From contig CM076194.1 in NCBI GenBank assembly GCA_038277395.1, forward strand, positions 177,528,467 through 177,592,466: DNA of 64,000 bases. The letters are read 5' to 3'. A program made the translations under genes and the position numbers. The DNA is from Dryocosmus kuriphilus (lineage: Eukaryota > Arthropoda > Insecta > Hymenoptera > Cynipidae). This document shows, in pieces, positions 12,736 through 22,470 of this stretch. Positions within the stretch are counted from its first letter, which is position 1, and each line of letters starts with the position of its first letter. The notes beneath the pieces were generated by a model. It had not been told where the DNA came from and did not search any database. It saw only the letters and a program-made list of their open reading frames with translations.

Positions 12736-12898
12736 TGTGTTAATAAAAATTTATCCTAGCTTGTAAGCCTTTCCCGGTCTTTATTTCGTTTCTCTATCTT
12801 TACTCTTCCATTTTTCTTCTAGTAGCCGAATTACTCCCTCATCCTTTATCCAGATCCGATTCTCTCCTTCTTTTCGTCTCACGTACACTCTTCCAATA

Positions 12899-13815
12899 TT
12901 AAACCATGTAAATTTGCAGGAGCCTTTTTTTTTGCAAATCCCGTGCCAGCTGCGAAAGTTTCTGATTACAGAGAGTCATATCTTCGTTGATAAAAATTTT
13001 GCTAGCCAGTTTATTTTTATTTTTGATTTTGCAGGCTTCAAGGGTAAGTGAACCAATTTCCTTTCGTCTTTTTAGAATTTGATCTTTTACCTCCTTACAT
13101 TTTAATGCCAAAAGGATCGGCCCTTCTGCTTTGCTGCTTTTGATTTTCTAGCAAGCTGCCACATCTTTTTCTTGTAGGTTATATCCCATTCCTGTCATAA
13201 CCGTTGTGATTATTTCATTTACAGATTCCGCATCTTGAGTTGGTATTCCCGAAATAACTAGATTATTGATCTTCTCACTTTGATCTCTTTGATTTTGCTT
13301 TTGCTTCAGAAATTCCACATCCAATATGAGCCTTTTATTTTTCTCTTCAAGTTTTTTCATTTGCTGCGTTTGTTTCTCGCTTTTTAGTTTTAAATCATCA
13401 TAGGCTTTTGACATAAAATCGAGCGATTTTTGCAGATCCTTCAGGTTGTTATCTGTACTTTTCTGTGAATCAGATATCCTTTTTTGAATGTCGAAAATTT
13501 TTTGTCCAGGTAAGCTTCGAGTAAAGGATCCATTTTTGTCTCTGCTGATTTTTTTGGTTCCTGTTTATTTTCTTGAGTAGTATTCGTAGATACTTTTTTA
13601 CACCTGCACTTTTCTATTTCTGGGTTTTTGACTATATAGATTCTATATCTTTTTCCACAGCTTGGATGAAATGAAGCACCACAGTATGCACAAAAATTAA
13701 CTTGCCTTGAAATTGTTCCAAAACACCCTGCACACTTGTAATCTTTGTCAATTTCTTTAGAAGAAACTCCTGGGTCTGATTTATTTCTTGTTCTTGTTTT
13801 ATTCACTTGTAGCAT
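12899..13815 (-). pseudogene. LINE A ORF1: PHD-like zinc finger plus coiled coil
   Basis: Minus strand. After a basic N-terminus comes CAGC...CAYC..SFHPSC and CRC, the spacing of a PHD-like finger (about residues 29-75), seen in ORF1 of several CR1/Jockey-group LINEs. A coiled coil (13414-13250) and a small C-terminal domain follow (NLVISGIP, 12899-13111). A frameshift lies near 13430 and an in-frame TAG near 13145. Expected role: RNA binding in the LINE particle. Confidence 0.75.
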
Positions 13816-14424
13816 ACTTAGCTATATAGCATGCAGGCAGATCGCTGGAGTATGTCTTCGTTAAGTAGGTATCCCTTGTTACTACACTCAATCCGAGCGA
13901 TATTTACAGGTATCCAGAACATAATCCGCATGCGTTAACCACTTAGGTTCATAATCACATATTAATTTTCACTTTAGGTTGACACTTTTGGGATATTTTT
14001 ACGATATACGTAATTTCCAGTGGTGTCACACGTGGGTGAAAACACTAATCAATGACAAATGAGGATATTAAATAACATTTTGTTATTACTCACAGTATCT
14101 GGAACAAAAACCGCATGTGTTATTTACTTGGATTCATAATCGCACACTAATTTTTATTGTAAAGCGACAATTTTGAGATTTCACGAAATACGTATATCCC
14201 AGTGACGTCACGCGGAGTTCACACATTGACACAAATCAGTTTTTGTGCACTTTTGCGCGCATTTAGCACAATTCCACTTATGGGACGTGATTCGATGCAT
14301 TTTCCCACGCACCGTGTTCACTTTTTATAATTCTGTTCACAAAATAACCATCCAAAAACCACTTGACTCACGGAGCGACTTCTCAGCACGTCCGCTCCAG
14401 TCATTTGCACCTATTTTAATAATG
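13816..14424 (-). promoter_or_regulatory. LINE A 5' UTR
   Basis: Non-coding leader of LINE A up to its junction with the Polinton arm. The region 13990-14220 has two similar sub-blocks (each with tttccagtg.cgtcac or tcccagtgacgtcac), and 14220-14400 matches the LINE B leader. The exact 5' end (about 14400-14424) is unclear. Confidence 0.6.
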
Positions 14425-14509
14425 TCGCTTAATTTCGCTTATGAAGGTTATGAAATAGACACAGAAAGGCCAAGTTCAGCATGTCATGTGCAGAATTTGA
14501 GAAGGTAAA

Positions 14510-14715
14510 GAACAAGCGTACGCCCCAAAAAATATTTTCCTCAAAAACGTTCGCCCAAAAAAACGTTTGCCTCAAAAAGCGTTCGCCCCGAAAAACTTTC
14601 GCTCAAAAAGCGTTCGCCCCAAAAAACGTTTGGCCCAAAAAAACGATCGCCCCAAAAAGTTTTTGCCCCAGAAAACGTTCACCTCGAAAAAACTTCGCCC
14701 CAAAAAGCATTTGAC
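14510..14715. repeat. Tandem repeat of about 20-22 bp in the left Polinton arm
   Basis: About ten variant units of 'cgttcgccccaaaaaa'. The reverse complement is at 39490-39690 in the right arm. It is part of the terminal inverted repeat and has no coding meaning although one frame stays open. Confidence 0.9.
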
Positions 14716-15362
14716 CCTTTCAAGTCCTTAGCGGCTCCTTGTATGGAAAAATACACACGCGTGGGTCTACTCGAACGTTAAAATCAAAATACTTTGAAGG
14801 GATACCCGCACTTGCATTGCAAATTTTCCAAAATTGCTTTTAAGGAAAATGTGCCAATAACAGAACATAGTAATATCCCCACTATATCAATTTAAGAACA
14901 TGCCCTTTTAATGGAACATGTTTTTTTTTAAAGAACATGCGCTTTTGAACAATTATGAAATAATGAAAAGAATATTTCAAACAACATGTTCTTTCAAAGA
15001 AAAGAACATGCTCTTTTACATGGTTTTTTATTTTACTGCCCGAATAAAGGGACAAAAGAATACCATGGTATTTTTATGTTTCTTCATTGGGACCGTAGAG
15101 ATATCACTATGTTACTGCTATTGGGACAGTTACATTAAACTTGAACAGTTGCGAATTTAAGAATTCTGTTCTCATAATACTCATTAATATTGAACAGTAT
15201 TGAAATAAATACCAATATTCTTATGTCGGCTGTGTATATCTAAAAATTGTAAGTAAAATTTCGTCGGTCTTTCAGCCAATTTATTGTAGAATGTAGAATA
15301 AATCAAACGAAGTATAATGAAAAAAATCCAATTTAATAGTCAAAAAGGTCCTTGACAAATTT

Positions 15363-15400
15363 CTTCAACGTTTCAACACACATTGCGGGTCATCATCAGG
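15363..15400 (-). ncRNA. Hammerhead-ribozyme-like core in the PLE-1 pseudo-LTR
   Basis: On the minus strand CTGATGA is followed by a stem-loop-like gacccgcaatgtgtgt and then tGAAAC. Penelope pseudo-LTRs are known to carry minimal hammerhead motifs. Stem II pairing is imperfect here, so activity is uncertain. Confidence 0.5.
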
Positions 15401-15897
15401 AAGACTAAAAGATTAATAATATCTACAAAAGAATAAAAGGGAAAAAAATTCGTAGTGATAATCGAAGAAAAAAAAAATGGATACAGAATTTGAAAAAAAC
15501 TTTCTAAACATACCTGAAGATACTAAAACATTGTTTGTAGCAAAAATCGAAAGAATGAGGATTTAACCTCAAATAACTCAAGAGACATATCGATGTACAC
15601 AGAATAGTCGTATTAAAACTCAAATTGATATGACAAGTCACTGATTAGGAAAAATTTTTTAGTTGTTTTAATTCAGAGTAAAAACAATGGCCCTGAATCA
15701 TTTTTAGTGAAAATTAACATTTTTAAAAGAGGTGTTTTGGAGAATGACGTGAATGGACAGTGGACAAACGACATACTGAAGCGAAAACGGAGTTTACAAT
15801 AGAGATGCTTGTCGATGGTTTAAACCTCAAATGAGAATTAGCGCGCCAAAGTCAAAGTAGTTTGAAAAGGGCAAAATGAAAAAAAATTATTTTGTGT

Positions 15898-17788
15898 TTA
15901 ATGCAAGATACAATTATAAATGCTATTGATGCTCATAGTTTCAGTTTTTAAATTGATAGATATTTTAGAAAATTTATTGATAAAAATAGATTCTAAAATT
16001 CGTCTTTTGTGAATATTATTTTCTCTAGATAAAATTTTATTATTTATGTAATCGAAATCAAAATAGTGTCCATAGTGCCATGAATGTTGTGATAAACCTG
16101 TGTTTAAATTACCCAAAATACAATCTCCTTTATGTTCTGAAATTCGAGTTTTTAGACGGCGACCAGTTTCACCAATATATACTTTATTGCATTGATGACA
16201 TTTGATTAAATATACAACTCCAGATAGATCTTCAACCTTATCGAAATCTTTATTTTTATAAACAAAATTATTTAAACTATGGTTATTTTTAAAATAAACA
16301 TTTATGTTGAATTTTCTTTAAAGACATTCGAAGTTGTTCAGAAAGATTTTGAATATATGGAAGAGTGATTCTTATATCATTTTTGTTGAAAGAAGCTAGC
16401 CATTTACTTTTTTTATTATTAACAGAGGAGGTATTGTACTTTTCATGAATACGTTCTTTAATAATACTTTTAATAAAAAATCTAAAGGGTAATTATTTAG
16501 CTGAAGTATTTCTTGTATATATTTTAAGTTTTCTTTGTAAAATTTTTTATCACTCAATTTTAAGTTACGATCGACTAAAACTTTGATTACTCCAATTTTA
16601 TGACAATTCATGTGAAGAGACTCAGAGTTTAAAAATCTACCAGAGTTTGTAGGTTTTTTGTACCAGTTAGTAATAAGGCAATTATCCATTTTTATAATAG
16701 TTAGATCAAGAAAATTTAAATTGTTATTATTTTCAACCTCTATAGTAAATTGGATAGACTCTTCAATACTATTGAATGTCGAAAGCAGATCGTCTATTTT
16801 ATTTGTTGGAACAATTGTGAAAATATCATCAACGTACCTTTTGTAAAAAATAGGTTTGAACGATAATTTATTTAAAGCTCTAGTTTCAATGTCGTTTAAA
16901 AACAGATTAGAAACAATGGGAGAGAAAGGAGAACCCATTGGGCAACCTGAAATCTGTTGATAAAATTTGTTATTAAATGAAAAAACAGTGTTATTGAAAA
17001 TTGTTCGTGTAGCGATTAAAATTTCATTTTTTGATATTTTAGTTAAATTTCGATTCAAATTTAGCTTTTCTTCAATACAATCTAAAGCCAAGCCTAAAGG
17101 TATACTATCGAACATGGAAACGACATCAAGAGATACTAAAGAATGTGTTTTTGGTACAATTATGTTTTTAAATTTATTTTTAAAATCAAAACTATTTTTG
17201 ACAAAAGACTTAGTTGTTGTTAAAGTGGGTTTAAAAATGTTAGATACAAATTTCGCCAAATTACAAGTAGGTGAGGCAATTGTGGATACAATAAGTCTCC
17301 ATTTTAAATTCGGTTTGTGAGTTTTAGGAAAAGCATAAGCTTTTGCTACTGTACTGCTATGAGTTTTTAACATAAAGGCAGTTCTGTCATTAAAGTAAAT
17401 TTTTTTTATGCCATCTAATAATAATATCGTTACATTTGTTTTCAATTGTTGGAATGAAATTAGTTTTAACATTCTTATATAAGAGATTGTTTTTTAGAAT
17501 ATTCTCAATGGTAGTATTATAATCTGAACGATTAGCAGCAACGGTAGTATTACTCTTATCTGCTTTAGCAAACATCAAATCTTTGTGTTGAGATTGAAAT
17601 TTTTTTACAAAATCAAATTTAGGATCTATATCTTTGAATTTATTGTGTTGAATATGGTTTGATATTATTTGAGTGACTGTTTTTTCGAATTTTACATTTT
17701 TCATCATTGTCATTTGGACATCTGATAGAGTTTTCAACATTGGCAATAATTGTGTTGACTGGAATTTTGTTGGAATTATAATGAACAC
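15898..17788 (-). pseudogene. PLE-1 reverse transcriptase/GIY-YIG endonuclease
   Basis: Minus strand. Visible parts are an N-terminal region (17788-17390) with FVKADKS-like text (FAKADKS here), the RT core (17472-16396) with FPKTHKPNLKWRLIVS, SLDVVSMFDSIP, GCPMGSPFSPIVSN and catalytic YVDDIFTI near 16835, then a GIY-YIG domain (about 16240-16100) with KVYIGETGRRLK and SEH. A frameshift near 17440 and breaks at 16117-16395 disable it. The catalytic residues that remain visible look intact. Transposition copies RNA into telomeric or nicked ends. Confidence 0.88.
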
Positions 17789-17905
17789 CGAAATTACTAC
17801 ATAGAGCTAAGGTCCCTGCTATCTCATTTGGGATTTCAACATTTGATATGTTTTTGAAACATTTTTTGATTCTGAAGTCCTTTACATTACGATAGGATTC
17901 AGTTT

Positions 17906-18860
17906 TCTTAAGTTCATTTGAGGTTTAAACCATCGACAAGCAACTCTGTTGTAAACTCCGTTTACGCTTTAGTATGTCGTTTGTCCTCTGTCCATTCACG
18001 TCATTCTCCAAAACACCTCTTTTAAAAATGTGAATTTTCACTAAAAATGATTCAGAGCCATTTTTTTTTTTGCTCTGAATTAAAAAAACTAAAAAATCTT
18101 TCTTAAACAGTGACTTGTCATATCAGTTTGAGTTTTCATACGACTACTCTTTGTACATCGATATGTCTCTTGAGTTATTTGAAGTGAAATCCTCATTCTT
18201 TCGATTTTTGCAACAAACAATGTTTTAATATCTTCAGGTATGTTTATAAAGTTTTTTTCAAATTCTGTATCCATTTTTTTCTTCGATTATCACTACGATT
18301 TTTTTTCCCTTTTATTCTTTTTTAGATATTATTAATCTTTTAATCTTCCTGATGATGACCCGCAATGTGTGTCGAAACGTTGAAGAAATTTATCAAAGGA
18401 ACTTTTTGTCTATTAAATTGGATTTTTTTCACCATATCTTCGTTTGATGTATTCTACATTCTACAATAGATTGGCTGAAAGACCGACGAAATTTTACTTA
18501 AAATTTTTAGATATACACAGCCGACATAAGAATATTGGTATTTATTTCAATACTGTTCAATATCACTCAAGGTCAGTAACGTCTGTTTTTGCTATGATGG
18601 GTTACCTCTCTTATATTGCGGACAAATATGGTTGTGAAGCTAGATTTAAATTAGTAAATTGGATCAACATCCGACGAAAATTAACAAGTTTAAAAGAACA
18701 ACGTACTTTTCTGATAAAATGTAGGAGAGAATGTATTATTCCAACCCACATCGAAAATCAAACTAATGTTAATGTTAACAATTTACACCACAAATTTTCA
18801 TTAAAGTTCAATAGAACTAAAACTACTTTTCAAAAGAAAATTTGAAATTTTGAAATTAAC
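17906..18860 (+). mobile_element. Head-to-head Penelope fragment: pseudo-LTR plus start of ORF
   Basis: The sequence 17920-18520 is an inverted copy of the PLE-1 3' pseudo-LTR. It is followed by a plus-strand frame (18444-18845, 133 residues) whose end (SLKEQRTFLIKCRRECIIPTHI) looks like the N-terminus of Penelope proteins, before RT. The fragment is cut at about 18860. Such inverted partial copies are typical of Penelope insertions. It is missing from the right Polinton arm, where 35805 joins directly to arm sequence. Confidence 0.75.
18347..18384 (+). ncRNA. Hammerhead-ribozyme-like core in the Penelope pseudo-LTR
   Basis: CTGATGA, a short hairpin-like tgacccgcaatgtgtgtc, then GAAAC. This is the best preserved of the three cores in the window and has the conserved C-GAAAC junction. 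Confidence 0.55.
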
Positions 18861-18869
18861 AGCATTAGG

Positions 18870-19450
18870 AGGTATACTGGGAGCGTTCTGGACGCAAATT
18901 CCTACCTTACCGGCTTTCTAGAACTTCGAGAGCTGTAGTGGTAAATGTCCGTGCTAAGCTTCTAGAATGTTCGATGTGACGTCACTAAGCACGAAATTGT
19001 CGAAAACAACTTCTCCTTCCCCCTCCGACCCCTCTATCGCGCATAAGTTTCTAGAATGTTCTCGATGATATCATTTACTACGCAATTGCGAGACACGAAA
19101 TTGATGAAAAACAACCTCCCCCCTTCCCCTTCAACCCCTCTAACCCCTATAAGCTTCTAGAAATTCTCTCGATGATCTCATTAAACTACGTATCAAAACG
19201 TTTAATCGCAGACGCATCTGACACGTGTAGAACCTTCTAGAACTTTAAGATAAAGAGGTGAATATATTTCTCTCTCCCTCTCTCCATTAGCTTCTAGAAA
19301 ATATATGGGATGATCTCATTAAACAACGCAATACATTTACGTTTGAAAACGTTAAATTGCAGACGCGTCTGAACCTGTAGACAATTCTAGAACTTTAAGA
19401 TAAAGAGGGAGATACATTAGTAGACAAAGATAGTACCTATATTAATTGTA
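18870..19450. promoter_or_regulatory. Heat-shock-element-rich repeat region at the left edge of the Polinton core
   Basis: Degenerate direct repeats each contain TTCTAGAA. Perfect three-unit heat-shock elements (alternating TTC/GAA with two-base gaps) occur at 18960-18972, 19049-19061 and 19230-19242, and another at 19916-19928. Two-unit versions occur near 18916, 19155, 19294 and 19387. The part from 19085 is mirrored in the right arm (35440-35800), with a perfect element at 35648-35660. Insect HSF binds nTTCnnGAAnnTTCn. A stress-responsive role is inferred. Confidence 0.6.
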
Positions 19451-19598
19451 AATATATAAGTACATTTCATATTAAATTTTGTTAGTCAGCATTAAACATC
19501 CAAATTGTTCACACCGCGAAAAAGTCAGATTAAATATCTGAGAAAATACGAGTGTTAAATTTGAGTTTCTTCATTATTATTAGATTGCACACTTAAAG

Positions 19599-19886
19599 AT
19601 GCCTCTGTTTGAAACTCATTTGGTTGCAGTAGAATCGTACGTGAAATATTGTAAATATGTAAAAAGAGGCATTTCAATGACGGAATTTTTTGGAGATGTA
19701 CGAAAAATACTGAAAAGTCCCGCTGACATTTATTTATCTGTATCTGGGATGTTTGTAATTATTATAAAAGATGGAGTAAGAATCTTGTAGGATCCTGTAA
19801 AGAAGACAATTTGTCATATAGGCGTTAAAATAGATGAGGAGGAGGAAGGACGGGATGAAGTGGACTATAATGAAGTAAACGTATAG
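19599..19886 (+). pseudogene. Small Polinton ORF of unknown function, one in-frame stop
   Basis: Starts MPLFETHLVAVESYVK and runs 95 codons to TAG at 19884, with one internal TAG at 19788-19790. The frame stays open after the stop with an acidic tail (IDEEEEGRDEVDYNEVN), so the stop is probably a lesion. The middle part (DIYLSVSGMFVIIIKDG...DPVKKTICHIG) faintly recalls a PTB-like beta fold, but I cannot name a family. It lies just downstream of the heat-shock-element cluster and a TATA-like tatataag near 19455. Polinton copy 2 lacks it. Confidence 0.45.
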
Positions 19887-20234
19887 CAAACGCATTTTCT
19901 TTTGTCTGCAGTCTGGAAGCTTCTAGAACTTTATTGCATCATATTGTGTATTCTAGTAGAGAGGAGTATGAATCTCTAAAAAATCCCCCTTAAAAACCTG
20001 GTAGAAGGGGCAAGTGTCTATAAGAGAAGCCCAGTTCTTTTCTTTCATCAGTCCACCGTCAGATGCAAAATTGTGCAGAAGAGCAGCAGCAAGAGCTAAA
20101 AAATCGTTTAAACATATTATTAAAAAGTATTCAAGAACTGAAAAGAGTGATACAAGTGCCATCAGACATACAAAATTTAACAAGGAACTTGAATACTGTG
20201 ACTCTCGGTGACGACGAATTAAAAAATAGTGAAG

Positions 20235-20550
20235 ATGGATTTTGCGAAACTCAACAAAATTGCCTTCAAGAGAGAATTCCCACCTACGAAAAAACTGAGC
20301 GACTTGGAAATAAATAAAAAGTACACACTCACAAAATCTAAAGAGAGCATCAACAGAATATGGGACGAGATTCTTCATAACTGTGGAAAATAATTTCTCA
20401 GTTTTTTTGCCAGACAGAATAGTTGATCTACTCAAAGAAGATGAAAATCTGTTTCTAGAACTAAAAAAAGCTAGTGAAGATGGTGACCTATGCATGCAGT
20501 ATTTGGGCGGACAATATAATTCTATTGAATTTATGAAGAAAAATACATAA
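20235..20550 (+). pseudogene. Small Polinton protein, frameshifted
   Basis: Starts MDFAKLNKIAFKREF, with KLSDLEINKKYTL soon after. A one-base frameshift near 20360 separates this from the C-terminal part with ENNFSVFLPDRIVDLL, ending at TAA 20548-20550. Similar small proteins occur beside the early genes of many insect Polintons, and the alternating beta-type sequence could be an OB-like nucleic-acid-binding fold (inference). Copy 2 at 50022-50211 has an internal deletion of about 120 bases. The opposite-strand 180-residue frame over this stretch is a shadow. Confidence 0.6.
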
Positions 20551-20885
20551 AGTGTGAAGTTTTATTGCACTTATGCTCAGTCATTAAAAGCCTTCAGAGT
20601 GATTAACATCATCATCATGAGTTGTACACCCCGAAATCAAATGTTACATTCCACTACATACAATCTGAATTCATCCTTCACAAAGCAAATTGTTGTTGGT
20701 GCTGAATTTAAAAAGGAAGGAAGGTTAGTCTCATCAGTGAAACTACAATCCAGTCATCCTTGTGCAAGTATAACCTTCAACCCTGAAGAGTGGAAATTGT
20801 TCAAAAGTCATTTCAACATCATTTCTTTGTACTTTGATGGTCAAGAGAGGCAGCAGTGTATCGATTGTGGAAATTTCCGTATATA

Positions 20886-21831
20886 CGAGGGCCTACCCAA
20901 AAGAAACCGAACTACTTTTGTACAAAGTTATTATTTTGATTTTTCTACAAAAAACATTTAATCTCCTTCAAAGTACTCTCCATTGGAGACAATACACTTA
21001 TCTAATCTTTTATTCCATTGTTCGAAACATTTTTTAAATTCCTCTTTTGTGATGCTTGACAGCGCCTCCGTCGTTTTTTTTCCTTCACTTCAGCTACGTC
21101 CGCAAAACGCTTTCCTTTCATGTCCCTTTTCATTCTGGGGAATAAAAAAAAGTCACAGGGGGCTAAATCGGGTGAATAGGGTGGGTGAGGAACAGTGGCC
21201 ATGCTATTTTTTGTCAAAAAACGGCGAACAGAAAGAGCTGTGTGAGCAGGGGCGTCGTCGTGGTGGAAAAACCAGTCCCCAGACTGCCACAAATCAGGCC
21301 TTTTCCGTCGTAAACTGTTGCGCAATCTTTTCAAGACTTCCAGGTAAAATACCTGATTAACTTCTTCGATGGTCCTTCGTCGATCTTCCAGGATGATTTC
21401 ACGAATTTTTTCAACATTTTCGTCGGTTCGGGCCGTCGAAGGACGTCCAGAGCGAGGTTGATCGTCAGTTGACATTTCCCCACTTTTAAAACGAGAAAAC
21501 CACTCGAACACTTGAGTTTTTCCCATAGCATCATCCTTGTAGGCCGTTTTTAACATTTGAAGAGTTTCTGTGCCCGTTTTCCCGAGCAGGAAGCAAAAAA
21601 CCTCACGTTGGCACGCTGATCACGAAAATCAACCATCACAAAAAACGACGAGCGCGCAAAGCAACAGTCACAAAAAAAATTACACACACCAAATGCAACC
21701 TTACACAGTGATAGCAGTTGGCATACTAACTGGTGAAAAGTGCCTCTACACGCACCTACCGGCAAAAACCCGGTACTACAACAACTCCGCTCCCCACAAC
21801 ATCAGTTCGGTTTCTTTTGGGTAGGCCCTCG
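20886..21831 (-). mobile_element. Defective mariner transposon inside a Polinton gene
   Basis: Inverted ends CGAGGGCCTACCCAAAAGAA and its complement (21812-21831), with TA on both sides (20884-20885 and 21832-21833). Polinton copy 2 shows the empty site, ccgtataTAcatgac, at about 50560-50573. The element is 946 bp, shorter than the usual 1.3 kb because the transposase is internally deleted. Confidence 0.95.
21002..21670 (-). pseudogene. Mariner transposase remnant
   Basis: Minus strand, beginning near 21643 (MVDFRDQRANV) with a frameshift before 21556. The helix-turn-helix part includes VFEWFSRFKSG and the WFRRF-like motif region, then SGRPSTARTDENVEKI. About 110 residues containing the first catalytic Asp (the TGDE-type block) are deleted between TIEEV and NQVFYLEV. 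The second Asp (HHDDAPAHT) and third (SPDLAPCDFFLFP) remain, spaced as D34D. It cannot transpose by itself. Confidence 0.92.
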
Positions 21832-22470
21832 TACATGACTATATCTTATGGAGACTATATAGTGTTTTTGGAAAAAAATGAAGAAGCTGAAACCCGAAAA
21901 TATTATCCATTTGTACTGCAAAAAACAACGTTTGCTGTTCTCCAGGAAGTCAGTCTCTGCATCGACCGGTATCTTCTGGAACAATGTGTTATGCCTTTTC
22001 AACGCACAAAAGACACTATTATTGAAACCATTGCTGAAGGTGTTTGGTGTAATGTTAAATCACCCTGTGTAAAAAGTGTAAGATCATATCTACAAAAAAA
22101 TTATGTAAATTTAAAAAAGAAGGCTCTGAAGAAAATAATATTTTTCAATGCAATGCAATTCGAAAGTCTGTTTCTGGAGATTATAACATTTTATAAACAG
22201 AGTATTTGCAAAGAAGTGATTGAGAAATTGCCAAAACTCAAATATGTGAATGGTACCCTTATACATTAAGAGAGAATAAAAAAAAAAAAAAATCATGTAT
22301 TGTGTGTGTTTGTGTGTGTGAAAATTGAATAAATAGAAGTTTAACCAAATTGTGTCTTTTTCATTTACTAGGTTAAGGGTTTGCATGTAAGTAAAAACAA
22401 CCTATATATATGTTTGAAATTGTACAATTTTATTTTAAAAAACACTTAATATTAATACATTGCGAGAGAA

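Larger units (their letters stand above)
1687..14424 (-). mobile_element. LINE A: Jockey/CR1-like non-LTR retrotransposon, itself interrupted twice
   Basis: A poly-T run at 1687-1720 marks the poly-A 3' end of a minus-strand LINE. Going upstream on the minus strand come RT (1911-3701), endonuclease end and linker (8861-9213), endonuclease start (12135-12735), ORF1 (12899-13815) and a 5' UTR to about 14424. LINE B interrupts the linker and a foldback element interrupts the endonuclease. Taking both out leaves about 4.7 kb, a normal LINE length. It sits in the left Polinton arm: the arm sequence stops at about 1686 and resumes at about 14425, as seen by comparison with the uninterrupted right arm at 39740-39775. 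Its target duplication is obscured by the T-rich site. Confidence 0.85.
15240..17905 (-). mobile_element. Penelope-like element, left-arm copy (PLE-1)
   Basis: Minus strand, 5'-truncated at about 17905. It has an RT followed by a GIY-YIG endonuclease, the hallmark order of Penelope-like elements, then a 3' pseudo-LTR (about 15240-15850) with a hammerhead-like core. The right-arm copy at 35805-38450 is its reverse complement, so both copies belong to the Polinton inverted repeat. Only the left arm has the extra plus-strand fragment at 17906-18860. Confidence 0.88.
20617..22269 (+). pseudogene. Polinton protein of unknown function, split by a mariner
   Basis: Starts at ATG 20617 (MSCTPRNQMLHSTTYNL; an upstream in-frame start at 20554 is also possible) and is broken at 20885 by the mariner. 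It resumes at 21834 and ends at TAA 22267-22269. The uninterrupted homologue is in copy 2 (50300-51006), where the two halves abut at the TA target. The whole product would be about 230 residues, with GQERQQCIDCGNFRIY before the break and ILETIAEGVW-like text after it. I do not recognise the function. Similar genes occupy the early region of Polintons, so a DNA-binding or replication role is possible. Confidence 0.7.

Noticed and set aside
14510..14715. CRISPR-like array
   Set aside because: Units are contiguous without spacers, variable in sequence, and lie in a eukaryotic transposon arm.
19953..20495. 180-residue minus-strand frame with hydrophobic stretches
   Set aside because: The plus strand carries the Polinton small gene and shows matching coding features in copy 2. 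The minus frame is a shadow.
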